From an uncultured Bacilli bacterium (GTDB taxonomy: Bacteria; Bacillota_I; Bacilli_A; RF39; UBA660), in the NCBI GenBank assembly GCA_944329255.1, contig CALVIA010000009.1:1-20559 (forward strand): a stretch of DNA of 20,559 nt, given 5' to 3'. Shown here in pieces: positions 15,271 through 20,559 of this stretch. The stretch's first letter is position 1. Each line of letters starts with the position of its first letter. Under the pieces are notes generated by a model that was not told where the DNA came from, searched no databases, and saw only the letters and a program-made list of their open reading frames with translations. The translations under genes were made by a program, and so were the position numbers.

Positions 15271-15317
15271 TGCGATAAAGAAGTAGAGATACTTCTTTTT
15301 CTTTTGCTTTGATCGCA
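15271..15317 (+). terminator. Terminator nested in a larger stem
   Basis: Perfect 9-bp hairpin AAAGAAGTA (15277-15285) with TACTTCTTT (15290-15298), GAGA loop, then T-rich tail. It is enclosed by TGCGAT (15271-15276) pairing with ATCGCA (15312-15317). Confidence 0.8.
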
Positions 15318-15338
15318 ACCTAAACATATTTATATAAA
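15309..15338 (+). promoter_or_regulatory. Probable promoter of the serine recombinase gene
   Basis: TTGATC (15309-15314), 18-bp spacer, TATAAA (15333-15338). The -35 overlaps the outer stem of the preceding terminator. Confidence 0.45.
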
Positions 15339-15367
15339 AATGATAATTTCTTTGTAGAGGTGATTTA

Positions 15368-16966
15368 ATGAAAAGGAAAGTGGCAATATATGCTAGAGTT
15401 TCAACTGAACATGAAGCTCAATTATCTGCTTTAGATAATCAAGTTCAATACTATGATGATATTCTAAAGAAAAATCCTGACTGGATTTTATATGATAGAT
15501 ATATAGATGAAGGTATAACAGGAACATCTACAAAGAAAAGAAAAAACTTTATGAGAATGATGGAGGATGCAAAAGCAGGAAAGTTTGACTTAATAATTAC
15601 TCGTGAGGTATCAAGATTTGCTAGAAACACAGTTGATACATTGCAAGAAACTAGAAAGTTAAAAAAGATTGGAGTAGAAGTATATTTTACTGAAGATAAT
15701 ATATGGACATTTAATGATGAAGATGGTGAGTTAAAACTAACTATTATGGCAACACTTGCTCAAAATGAAAGTAAGAAAACATCTCAAAGAGTTAAAGCAG
15801 GTCAGATGATATCATTTCAAAATGGAGTGTTTTATGGATCTGGTAATATTCTAGGTTACAATAAAGTTGGTCAAAACTTAGAAGTAAATGAAGAGCAAGC
15901 TGAAATTGTAAGATATATTTACTCTGAATATTTAAATGGAAAAGGTACAGTAAAAATTGCAGATGAATTAACTAAAAAAGGTGTTCCAACTTCTACAGGT
16001 TTAACAACATGGAGTGCTCCATACATTTCAAGAGTTTTAAGAAATCCATTTTATTCAGGTATTATAGTTTATAGAAAATCATACATACCAGATTATCTAG
16101 AACAAAAAGCAAAGATAAATTATGGAGAAGTAGAAAAAGTAGTAGTTGAAGGAAGACATGAACCAATTATATCTAAAGAAGATTTTAAAAAAGTTCAACA
16201 AATAATGGACAGTCATTCAAGACCAATTAAATTAGGAAGAAAACAAGCATTAGGAGTTCCTAAAAATATTTGGAGTAAAAAGTTAGTATGTGAATGTGGA
16301 TCTAATTTTAATAGAAAGATCTATCATAAAAATAAAAATGAAATTACATATTGTTATATTTGTTATAACAAAAAAACTAGACCTAAGAATAGATTCAAAG
16401 ATAGTTGTGATATGGGTCAAGTACCAGAGTGGAAGTTACAATATATGGCAGAAGCTATATTTAGGAATCTTACACAAAATTCAGATAATAGAAGAGAATT
16501 AGCAGAACGATTATTTAAAGGAGTTGATATAGATGAACATCCTGAAAAGAAGATGTTACAACGTATTGATAAATTAAATAAATTAATTGAAAATGAAACA
16601 ACAAAGTTAGACAGATTAATGGATAATTATTTGGATGAAACAATAGATATAAATTTATATGATATGTTTCAAAAGAAATTATCTAGTAGAATAGAAAAAT
16701 ATAAAATAGAAATATTAGAATTAGAAAAGCAATGTTCATCACTTGAACCATTAGATGTAAGAATTGAAAATGCTAAAAAGAGTATTAGAAAATTATTAGA
16801 TATTAACTATAATGGTGTTGATGAAAAAATAATAGAAGAATTTGTAGAAAAGGTAATTGTTCATAAAGATTACTTTGAATGGAAATTAAATTTTATGAAT
16901 GAGACAATAAAATTAGAAATAAATGGTACAAGCAAAAAAGACGGATTTTTAATAGAACATATATAA
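15368..16966 (+). CDS. Large serine recombinase (probable integrase of the element)
   Basis: The 532-residue protein has the full layout of large serine integrases. The N-terminal resolvase domain (KVAIYARVST; nucleophile Ser12, with Arg10) cuts DNA through a phosphoserine link. The recombinase domain follows (about 165-290, with the typical ISRVLRNPFYSGIIVY). A zinc ribbon has Cys308, Cys310, Cys329 and Cys332 (C-x-C ... CYIC). A coiled-coil arm (about 395-465) controls integration versus excision. These enzymes recombine short attP/attB sites with little shared sequence, consistent with the 15-bp repeats flanking this element. AGAGGTGAT precedes ATG 15368. The C terminus contains YFEWKLNF, echoed in the element's XRE protein. 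No separate excisionase is recognised. Confidence 0.92.
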   Translation: MKRKVAIYARVSTEHEAQLSALDNQVQYYDDILKKNPDWILYDRYIDEGITGTSTKKRKNFMRMMEDAKAGKFDLIITREVSRFARNTVDTLQETRKLKKIGVEVYFTEDNIWTFNDEDGELKLTIMATLAQNESKKTSQRVKAGQMISFQNGVFYGSGNILGYNKVGQNLEVNEEQAEIVRYIYSEYLNGKGTVKIADELTKKGVPTSTGLTTWSAPYISRVLRNPFYSGIIVYRKSYIPDYLEQKAKINYGEVEKVVVEGRHEPIISKEDFKKVQQIMDSHSRPIKLGRKQALGVPKNIWSKKLVCECGSNFNRKIYHKNKNEITYCYICYNKKTRPKNRFKDSCDMGQVPEWKLQYMAEAIFRNLTQNSDNRRELAERLFKGVDIDEHPEKKMLQRIDKLNKLIENETTKLDRLMDNYLDETIDINLYDMFQKKLSSRIEKYKIEILELEKQCSSLEPLDVRIENAKKSIRKLLDINYNGVDEKIIEEFVEKVIVHKDYFEWKLNFMNETIKLEINGTSKKDGFLIEHI

Positions 16967-16987
16967 TGATAAGATATATTACAAGTA

Positions 16988-16996
16988 TGATAAAAT
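16988..16996 (+). promoter_or_regulatory. Extended -10 promoter of the DUF4238/HNH pair
   Basis: TGATAAAAT with TG ahead of TAAAAT (16991-16996); AGGTGAT (17003-17009) follows before ATG 17014. No good -35 is seen. Confidence 0.45.
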
Positions 16997-17013
16997 AGTT
17001 ATAGGTGATTATT

Positions 17014-17937
17014 ATGGTTAAAAATGAACATTATGTTCCGAGATTTTATTTGAGCAAGTTTGCAACCAATAATAAAATTTATGCATATGATTTAGAAAAT
17101 AACAATTTCTTTCATACTAATATAAATAAAATTGGCTGTAATAATTATTTTTATGATATAGATTCTGATTCATTAAAAGAAAGCTTAAAAGAATATAAGG
17201 AAATATATAATATAACGGATGAAGTATTTGAAAAGGAATGTGAAGATATACAATTTATTGAAAAAGCTTTATCTAGATTAGAAGATAAATTTTCAGTATT
17301 ACTTGCCAAATTTGAAACGGATCATTCAATAATTAATGATGAAGAATTTTTAAGAACATTATTTCTTTTTTTACATGCTCAATCAATTCGCACAAAAGGC
17401 TTTAGAGATAGATTAGAAAATATAGCAAATCAAACAAAAGAATGGTTGCAAAAACTTAATATTAAAAATATTGATTATCCAATTGATTTAGAAGCCAAAG
17501 ATATAGCAAAATTGAATCAAATAAAAGAATTATTATCATTATCTAAAGTTTATAGAAAGGCATTGTCATTTTTTGATGTATACGATATTTATATTGGTAT
17601 TAATAATACTGATACTGATTTTATAATTTCAGATAATCCTATGTCATATTTTTTTGCTGGCTTTAATGATATATGTTTCCCTGTAAATCCAAAATTAGCG
17701 ATTATAATGCAGGTAAAAGACGCAAAAGATGAATTTAAAATTTGCAGTATTAAACCGGATGAAAATAAACAAATATTTCTTACAAAAAAAGAGGTAATTA
17801 AATATAATGTTTTACAACAATACTCTAATTCAAAATATCTATTAGGAAGTGAGAAAGCTATAAAAGATTATATCCTATATATGAATTTCTTTAGTATTAT
17901 TAATATTATAAGAAATGGAAGTGGTAATATTGAATAA
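17014..17937 (+). CDS. DUF4238 domain protein
   Basis: The 307-residue product begins MVKNEHYVPRFYLSKFA, the hallmark N terminus of DUF4238 proteins, whose function is not established; they recur in mobile and defence regions. His6 and Arg10 in HYVPRFYL are the conserved-looking residues. Later parts contain LFLFLHAQSIRTKGFRD and SDNPMSYFF, also in keeping with the family. No membrane segment or signal peptide. ATG 17014 is chosen because AGGTGAT precedes it; an in-frame GTG at 17005 lies inside that site. The 3' end overlaps the HNH-like gene, so the two are probably co-translated and may act together. Confidence 0.8.
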   Translation: MVKNEHYVPRFYLSKFATNNKIYAYDLENNNFFHTNINKIGCNNYFYDIDSDSLKESLKEYKEIYNITDEVFEKECEDIQFIEKALSRLEDKFSVLLAKFETDHSIINDEEFLRTLFLFLHAQSIRTKGFRDRLENIANQTKEWLQKLNIKNIDYPIDLEAKDIAKLNQIKELLSLSKVYRKALSFFDVYDIYIGINNTDTDFIISDNPMSYFFAGFNDICFPVNPKLAIIMQVKDAKDEFKICSIKPDENKQIFLTKKEVIKYNVLQQYSNSKYLLGSEKAIKDYILYMNFFSIINIIRNGSGNIE

Positions 17938-18748
17938 AAAAATTGGTAAATGTCATATTTGTCAAAAGGAATCTGAATTAACGTATGAACATATTCCTCC
18001 ATATAAAGCTTTTAATTGGGATGCTGCAAAATCCATTGAAGGTGATGAGGTAATGAAACTAATTACAGATGATAATAGAATGCCTTGGGAGCTGGAAGGA
18101 TTAAAATACAAATCAAAACAACGAGGAATGGGAATGTATTCTTTATGTAGTAATTGTAATAATCTTACAGGTACATACTATGGAACAGAATATATTAAAT
18201 TTGCACATACAATTGCTAAGTTATTTCCAGAGATAATTGAAAAATGTAAAAAGAATCAAACTAATATAACCGGTATTGAAATAAAAGGAATGAAACCATT
18301 GTTATTTGCAAAACAAGTATTATCAATGTTTTGTAGTATATGTCCTAATATTACTCAGCAAGATCAGCATGTAAAAGATTTATTATTAAATAAAGAAATA
18401 ACCGGATTAAATCCTAAAAAATATAAATTATCAATGTTTTTATTAAATCAATACAAAATAGGTTACAATGGAATACAAGCACAATATGTTGGTGGATTCG
18501 GAGTTAGAGTAATTGCTACAATTGATGCATATCCATTTGGCTTTGTATTAGAATTTGATCCAAAAGATAATTTTGCTAATCCAGAATTGGATATTACAAA
18601 TTTTTTTAATGAGTATGAAGACAAAGAATATAATATGCATTTTGGATTACCTGTATTAGAAAGAAATAACATTTTTTCTTGTGATTATAGAACTAAAGAA
18701 GAAATAAAAAAATGTGTAGAAGATAACAAGAATATTTTAGAAGATTAA
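17930..18748 (+). CDS. HNH-like zinc-finger nuclease candidate
   Basis: The 272-residue product has the look of an HNH-type metal finger: CHIC (Cys8, Cys11), then TYEHIPP with His21, then CSNCNN (Cys73, Cys76), i.e. two CxxC knuckles around an E-H-x-P core as in McrA/HNH relatives. The remaining ~190 residues form an unrecognised domain. A nuclease role is inferred; the classical second catalytic His is not obvious. The start is uncertain: TTG 17930 has GGAAGTGG at good spacing and gives MNKKIGKCHIC; ATG 17915 adds five residues without a clear site. Either overlaps the DUF4238 stop, implying coupling. It is the last gene before the right end of the element. Confidence 0.7.
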   Translation: MNKKIGKCHICQKESELTYEHIPPYKAFNWDAAKSIEGDEVMKLITDDNRMPWELEGLKYKSKQRGMGMYSLCSNCNNLTGTYYGTEYIKFAHTIAKLFPEIIEKCKKNQTNITGIEIKGMKPLLFAKQVLSMFCSICPNITQQDQHVKDLLLNKEITGLNPKKYKLSMFLLNQYKIGYNGIQAQYVGGFGVRVIATIDAYPFGFVLEFDPKDNFANPELDITNFFNEYEDKEYNMHFGLPVLERNNIFSCDYRTKEEIKKCVEDNKNILED

Positions 18749-18823
18749 CGTATATAAATAAGTCATTTTAGTCTAAATGGAGTGTTGTTACATTCCGTTA
18801 AGTTATCCTTAGTTTTTTTGATT

Positions 18824-18838
18824 ACAAGCTGCTATCAA
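18824..18838 (+). repeat. Right attachment site core (attR)
   Basis: ACAAGCTGCTATCAA, identical to the attL core 9.3 kb upstream. The bases after it continue the ppdK frame; the bases before it belong to the element. Confidence 0.85.
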
Positions 18839-18860
18839 ATCCGCTGGGAAAAATCAATAG
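18825..18860 (+). pseudogene. ppdK: Displaced native 3' end of ppdK
   Basis: Read in the ppdK frame this gives QAAIKSAGKNQ and a TAG at 18858-18860. It is the original C terminus and stop separated from the gene by the integration. It has no start and is not expressed as ppdK while the element is present; excision would restore it. Confidence 0.85.
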
Positions 18861-18872
18861 AACATAAAGAAA

Positions 18873-19031
18873 GTGCTTTTTGCTAGATTAATCCTTACAA
18901 AAGATGATATTTTAAAATATTGTGATGAAAATATTGAATATAACGTTGCGAGAAGTTATATTCAAAGAAACAAGAAGCAGTCTGATAAATTAATAATTAA
19001 ATGGAAAGATTTATTTAATAAAATAAAATAG
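18873..19031 (+). pseudogene. Possible gene relic or very small ORF
   Basis: An open frame of 52 codons from GTG 18873 to TAG 19029-19031 encodes a basic, helical peptide (KDDILKYCDENIEYNVARSY ... WKDLFNKIK). No ATG and no ribosome binding site precede it. The amino-acid pattern resembles the tail of a real protein, so it is more likely a decayed 3' fragment than an intact gene. The rest of 18861-19090 shows nothing else I can support. Confidence 0.3.
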
Positions 19032-19090
19032 ATAATATCAAGAAGTAATAAATAAAGTAAAATGAAATATATTAATAAAGAATATACTAA

Positions 19091-19119
19091 TTGACATTTT
19101 CATAAAAATATAGTATATT
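19091..19119 (+). promoter_or_regulatory. Strong sigma-70 promoter for the repeat RNA
   Basis: TTGACA (19091-19096), exactly 17-bp spacer, TATATT (19114-19119). This is the closest to consensus in the window, and no ORF with a ribosome binding site follows it before the terminator. Expected transcript start near 19126. Confidence 0.8.
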
Positions 19120-19139
19120 TATATTGCACTGAAAAGTGT

Positions 19140-19250
19140 GAAAATGTTTTTCGCTTCTGGATGGTGCGAATAATAAGTGATTCCAGGCGACAATGTTTTT
19201 CGCTTCCAGGTGGTGCGACTAATAAATGATCCTGGTTGAAAATGTAGATT
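19140..19250 (+). repeat. 49-nt direct repeats, two full copies plus a third start
   Basis: Units start at 19140, 19189 and 19238, exactly 49 nt apart. The two full units match at 38 of 49 positions, and six of the eleven differences are the three compensatory pairs of stem 2. The third copy keeps only GAAAATGT. Boundaries are A-rich (GAAAATG, GACAATG, GAAAATG). Confidence 0.85.
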
Positions 19251-19279
19251 AACTTCATCGTATGATGGAGTTTTCTTTT
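19251..19279 (+). terminator. Intrinsic terminator of the repeat RNA
   Basis: Nine-bp stem AACTTCATC (19251-19259) with GATGGAGTT (19264-19272), one G-U pair, GTAT loop, then TTCTTTT. It lies between the repeats and the metallopeptidase gene. Confidence 0.85.
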
Positions 19280-19285
19280 GCTTTA

Positions 19286-19294
19286 TGATATAAT
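19286..19294 (+). promoter_or_regulatory. Extended -10 promoter for the metallopeptidase gene
   Basis: TGATATAAT (TATAAT 19289-19294 with TG ahead). Expected start near 19301, very close to the ribosome binding site GGTGAT (19301-19306), so the leader would be minimal. The gene may therefore be made separately from, or by read-through of, the repeat RNA. Confidence 0.5.
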
Positions 19295-19311
19295 TTTAAT
19301 GGTGATATGAA

Positions 19312-20145
19312 GTGATAAATAAAAACAAAATAAAAGAAACATATTTAATTTTTGGAAAAATTAAAATTACAAAAGTGGATTTTGTTGCATTAATAATTTT
19401 TAGTATTTTAAGTATTATATATATTTTTTCTCCAAGATGTTATTCTATTACTACTGCTTTATATAATCAAAGTACTATTGAAGATCAAAAAAATGTTGAA
19501 AACGCTATGGGAATAGAAAATACAGAAGAAAGATTTAAAATTTATTTTCAATGGTATAATGTTATTCACGAGTTAGGACATGGACTTCTTTACTATAATA
19601 AAGGCGTTGATTTAGATATTGTAAATGAGGAACAATTGGTTAATGATTTTGCTGTTGCATACTGGAAATATTATGGTGAACAAGAAAAATTATTTGAACT
19701 TAAAGATATAGTAAATTATGCAGTTAAACATGTTGGAACTAATTATGAAAAAGGGATTGATTATTTAGAATTTGGAAAAAATAATTCTGATGGTAAATCA
19801 TTTTATAATTCTTTTTTTAATTTTAATGATTATGGTTGGTTTCAATTTAGTTCAGTAAAAAACTCTTTTGAAACAAATAAAACTTTAGAAGAAGTATTAA
19901 AAGAAATGGGATTTAATGACTTTAAATTATCAGAAGGCAAAGAACTTATTTATAAAGAAATTAATAATAATGTTAGTACACAAATAATTAATGATGCAGT
20001 AATAAATTTTAATGAATGGGGATTAAAATTTCCTAATGTTACACATCATTTTGACAAGAATCCAAATAATAATTATTCTCGATCAATTGTAAAGTTTTTA
20101 GGTTTATTTGAAGTTCCTGATTTTGTTTATATTTTTACTTCATAA
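19312..20145 (+). CDS. Membrane-anchored HExxH metallopeptidase-like protein
   Basis: The 277-residue product has one N-terminal membrane segment (about residues 22-42, VDFVALIIFSILSIIYIF) and then the zinc-peptidase motif HELGH at residues 86-90 (NVIHELGHGLLYY). About 16 residues on, NEEQLVNDFAVAYW (Glu106/Glu107, then N-x-F-A) resembles the third-ligand helix of small gluzincin peptidases such as the ImmA/IrrE type. The C-terminal ~130 residues are not recognised. A membrane-bound protease is the plausible role; the substrate is unknown. The start is a GTG with GGTGAT 5 bases ahead; no in-frame ATG is near. It lies directly behind the pseudoknot-repeat RNA and its terminator, the position held by the toxin in type III toxin-antitoxin loci, but it does not look like a ToxN-type RNase. 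Confidence 0.75.
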   Translation: MINKNKIKETYLIFGKIKITKVDFVALIIFSILSIIYIFSPRCYSITTALYNQSTIEDQKNVENAMGIENTEERFKIYFQWYNVIHELGHGLLYYNKGVDLDIVNEEQLVNDFAVAYWKYYGEQEKLFELKDIVNYAVKHVGTNYEKGIDYLEFGKNNSDGKSFYNSFFNFNDYGWFQFSSVKNSFETNKTLEEVLKEMGFNDFKLSEGKELIYKEINNNVSTQIINDAVINFNEWGLKFPNVTHHFDKNPNNNYSRSIVKFLGLFEVPDFVYIFTS

Positions 20146-20250
20146 TTTTTTTAATCATTATTGTATTGCATTGTTTAATAAAAAATAGAAATATTATTTT
20201 ATAATGTTATATAATTATGAAATGAAAAAAATAATGAAAGAAGTTTAAAT

Positions 20251-20286
20251 ATGGAATTGATTGATATTTATAATAATAAACATTAG
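20251..20286 (+). pseudogene. Possible start-fragment of a lost gene
   Basis: TATAAT-like hexamers (20200-20205, 20210-20215) and GAAAGAAG precede ATG 20251, which encodes only MELIDIYNNKH before TAG. The peptide resembles the first residues of some Nudix hydrolases (MEL-DIYD), so it may be a relic. Very weak evidence; the rest of 20146-20330 holds nothing I can support. Confidence 0.15.
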
Positions 20287-20330
20287 AAGTAAAATTATAC
20301 AAAATGAAAAAAACTATTTGAATATATTTA

Positions 20331-20364
20331 AAAAGCAAAGATTTTATTTAGAATCTTTGCTTTT
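20331..20364 (-). terminator. Terminator, probably bidirectional, overlapping the stop of the minus-strand gene
   Basis: Perfect 13-bp stem AAAAGCAAAGATT (20331-20343) with AATCTTTGCTTTT (20352-20364), 8-nt loop, with T-tracts on both strands. The minus-strand stop codon lies in the hairpin loop and its last codons in one arm. It serves the convergent genes on both sides. Confidence 0.8.
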
Positions 20365-20559
20365 TTCGTAGTGTCCATTTATTCCATATTTATTTGTTAT
20401 TGGATCTTTATGTAAAAAAATTTTTATTGGAACATAGGTACTCATTATATAAATTAAGAAAATTAATATTAATCCAATTATTCCTATATGATTTGTTAAA
20501 ATTGTTGATACTGTAATATTAATTATTTTACTAAATATTATTTGTCCAATTATAATAGA
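20344..20559 (-). CDS. Partial membrane protein, C-terminal end
   Basis: On the minus strand an open frame enters from the right edge and stops at TAA (20346-20344), giving 71 residues; the start lies outside the window. It has an Ile-rich hydrophobic region, the clearest membrane helix being about residues 25-40 (GIIGLILIFLIYIMS), then a hydrophilic tail (KIFLHKDPITNKYGINGHYEKSKDSK). No family is recognised from this fragment. It converges on the metallopeptidase gene, and the hairpin at its stop is a good shared terminator. Codon use is like the backbone. Confidence 0.6.
   Translation of the reverse strand, partial: SIIIGQIIFSKIINITVSTILTNHIGIIGLILIFLIYIMSTYVPIKIFLHKDPITNKYGINGHYEKSKDSK

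Larger units (their letters stand above)
9528..18838 (+). mobile_element. Serine-recombinase-mobilised defence island integrated in ppdK
   Basis: The element of about 9.3 kb is bounded by perfect 15-bp direct repeats at 9528-9542 and 18824-18838. The left copy is in the 3' end of ppdK; the right copy is followed in frame by a plausible native ppdK ending and stop. Cargo: XRE regulator, two DNA methyltransferases, a DpnII-like endonuclease, a PHP-ABC ATPase, a small partner, a large serine recombinase, a DUF4238 protein and an HNH-like protein, all on the plus strand. No relaxase, conjugation, capsid or replication gene is present, so it is an integrative genomic island rather than a conjugative element or phage. 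Boundaries are read directly; assigning the recombinase as its integrase is inference. Confidence 0.85.
19126..19279 (+). ncRNA. Tandem pseudoknot RNA (type III antitoxin-like or tandem aptamer)
   Basis: A transcript of about 150 nt is predicted between a near-consensus promoter and an intrinsic terminator, with no credible ORF. It contains a small 5' hairpin (CACT/AGTG near 19128-19137), two full 49-nt repeats and a short third start (GAAAATG). Each full repeat can form an H-type pseudoknot. Stem 1 is TCGC/GCGA (19151-19154 with 19166-19169; 19200-19203 with 19215-19218). Stem 2 is 19157-19161 with 19182-19186, and 19206-19210 with 19231-19235. A 12-13-nt A-rich loop crosses back. Stem 1 is identical in both copies; stem 2 differs at three of five pairs with both partners changed. 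A metallopeptidase gene with its own -10 follows. Structure is well supported; function is unknown. Confidence 0.75.

Noticed and set aside
18749..18823. Terminator after the HNH-like gene
   Set aside because: Only short weak stems (for example GGAGTG/CATTCC) are visible and the T-run at 18812-18819 is not preceded by a stable hairpin; more likely attachment-site arm sequence.
19140..19237. preQ1-I riboswitch pair
   Set aside because: The topology is similar, but the conserved loop and tail sequence of preQ1-I are missing, the loop-tail pairing covaries between copies, and the downstream gene is not a queuosine gene.
19140..19250. CRISPR array
   Set aside because: The units are contiguous 49-nt repeats without unique spacers, the copies differ at paired positions and no cas genes are present.

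Overview
The window is AT-rich throughout, with A/T-biased codons. Translation fits the standard bacterial code: TGG encodes Trp, and TGA appears only as a stop. Start sites have strong AGGAGG-like ribosome binding sites, and short U-tailed hairpins follow most transcription units. Gene content (FtsK, a Xer recombinase, an MscS channel, pyruvate phosphate dikinase, an FMN-binding-like lipoprotein) points to a low-GC Bacillota or Mycoplasmatota-type bacterium, plausibly a gut or anaerobic lineage. The exact taxon cannot be read from the sequence.

Left part (1-9.56 kb), mostly host backbone. It opens inside a gene for a secreted or surface protein whose C-terminal stretch is strikingly GC-rich (65% G+C over 841-900). 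That stretch has the codon pattern expected of a diversity-generating retroelement variable region. A GC-rich non-coding tail, a possible 51-residue ORF and an AT-rich spacer follow. Next comes a lipoprotein, then an apparent operon of ftsK, an unknown gene, a Xer-type tyrosine recombinase and an MscS channel. ppdK (pyruvate phosphate dikinase) follows, with its own promoter.

Middle part (9,528-18,838), an integrated element of about 9.3 kb. A perfect 15-bp direct repeat lies at the 3' end of ppdK and again 9.3 kb downstream, where the original last codons and stop of ppdK are still readable in frame. Insertion therefore swapped the last residues of the enzyme and supplied a new stop and terminator. 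The element encodes an XRE-type regulator, a complete DpnII-type restriction-modification set (two methyltransferases and a GATC-type endonuclease), a PHP-domain/ABC-ATPase gene overlapping a small partner gene, a large serine recombinase that is the likely integrase, and an overlapping DUF4238/HNH-like pair. No conjugation or replication genes are seen. It reads as a compact defence island moved by its own serine integrase.

Right part (18.84-20.56 kb), host flank. After a possible gene relic, a consensus-like promoter drives a short RNA. The RNA holds two and a fraction direct repeats of exactly 49 nt. Each full repeat can fold as an H-type pseudoknot, and three of five base pairs in the second stem change in a compensatory way between the copies. 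An intrinsic terminator follows, then a gene for a membrane-anchored HExxH metallopeptidase. The order promoter, pseudoknot repeats, terminator, protein gene matches type III toxin-antitoxin loci, but the protein does not look like a ToxN-family RNase. This is the best candidate here for an undescribed system. The window ends in a convergent, partial membrane-protein gene on the minus strand.
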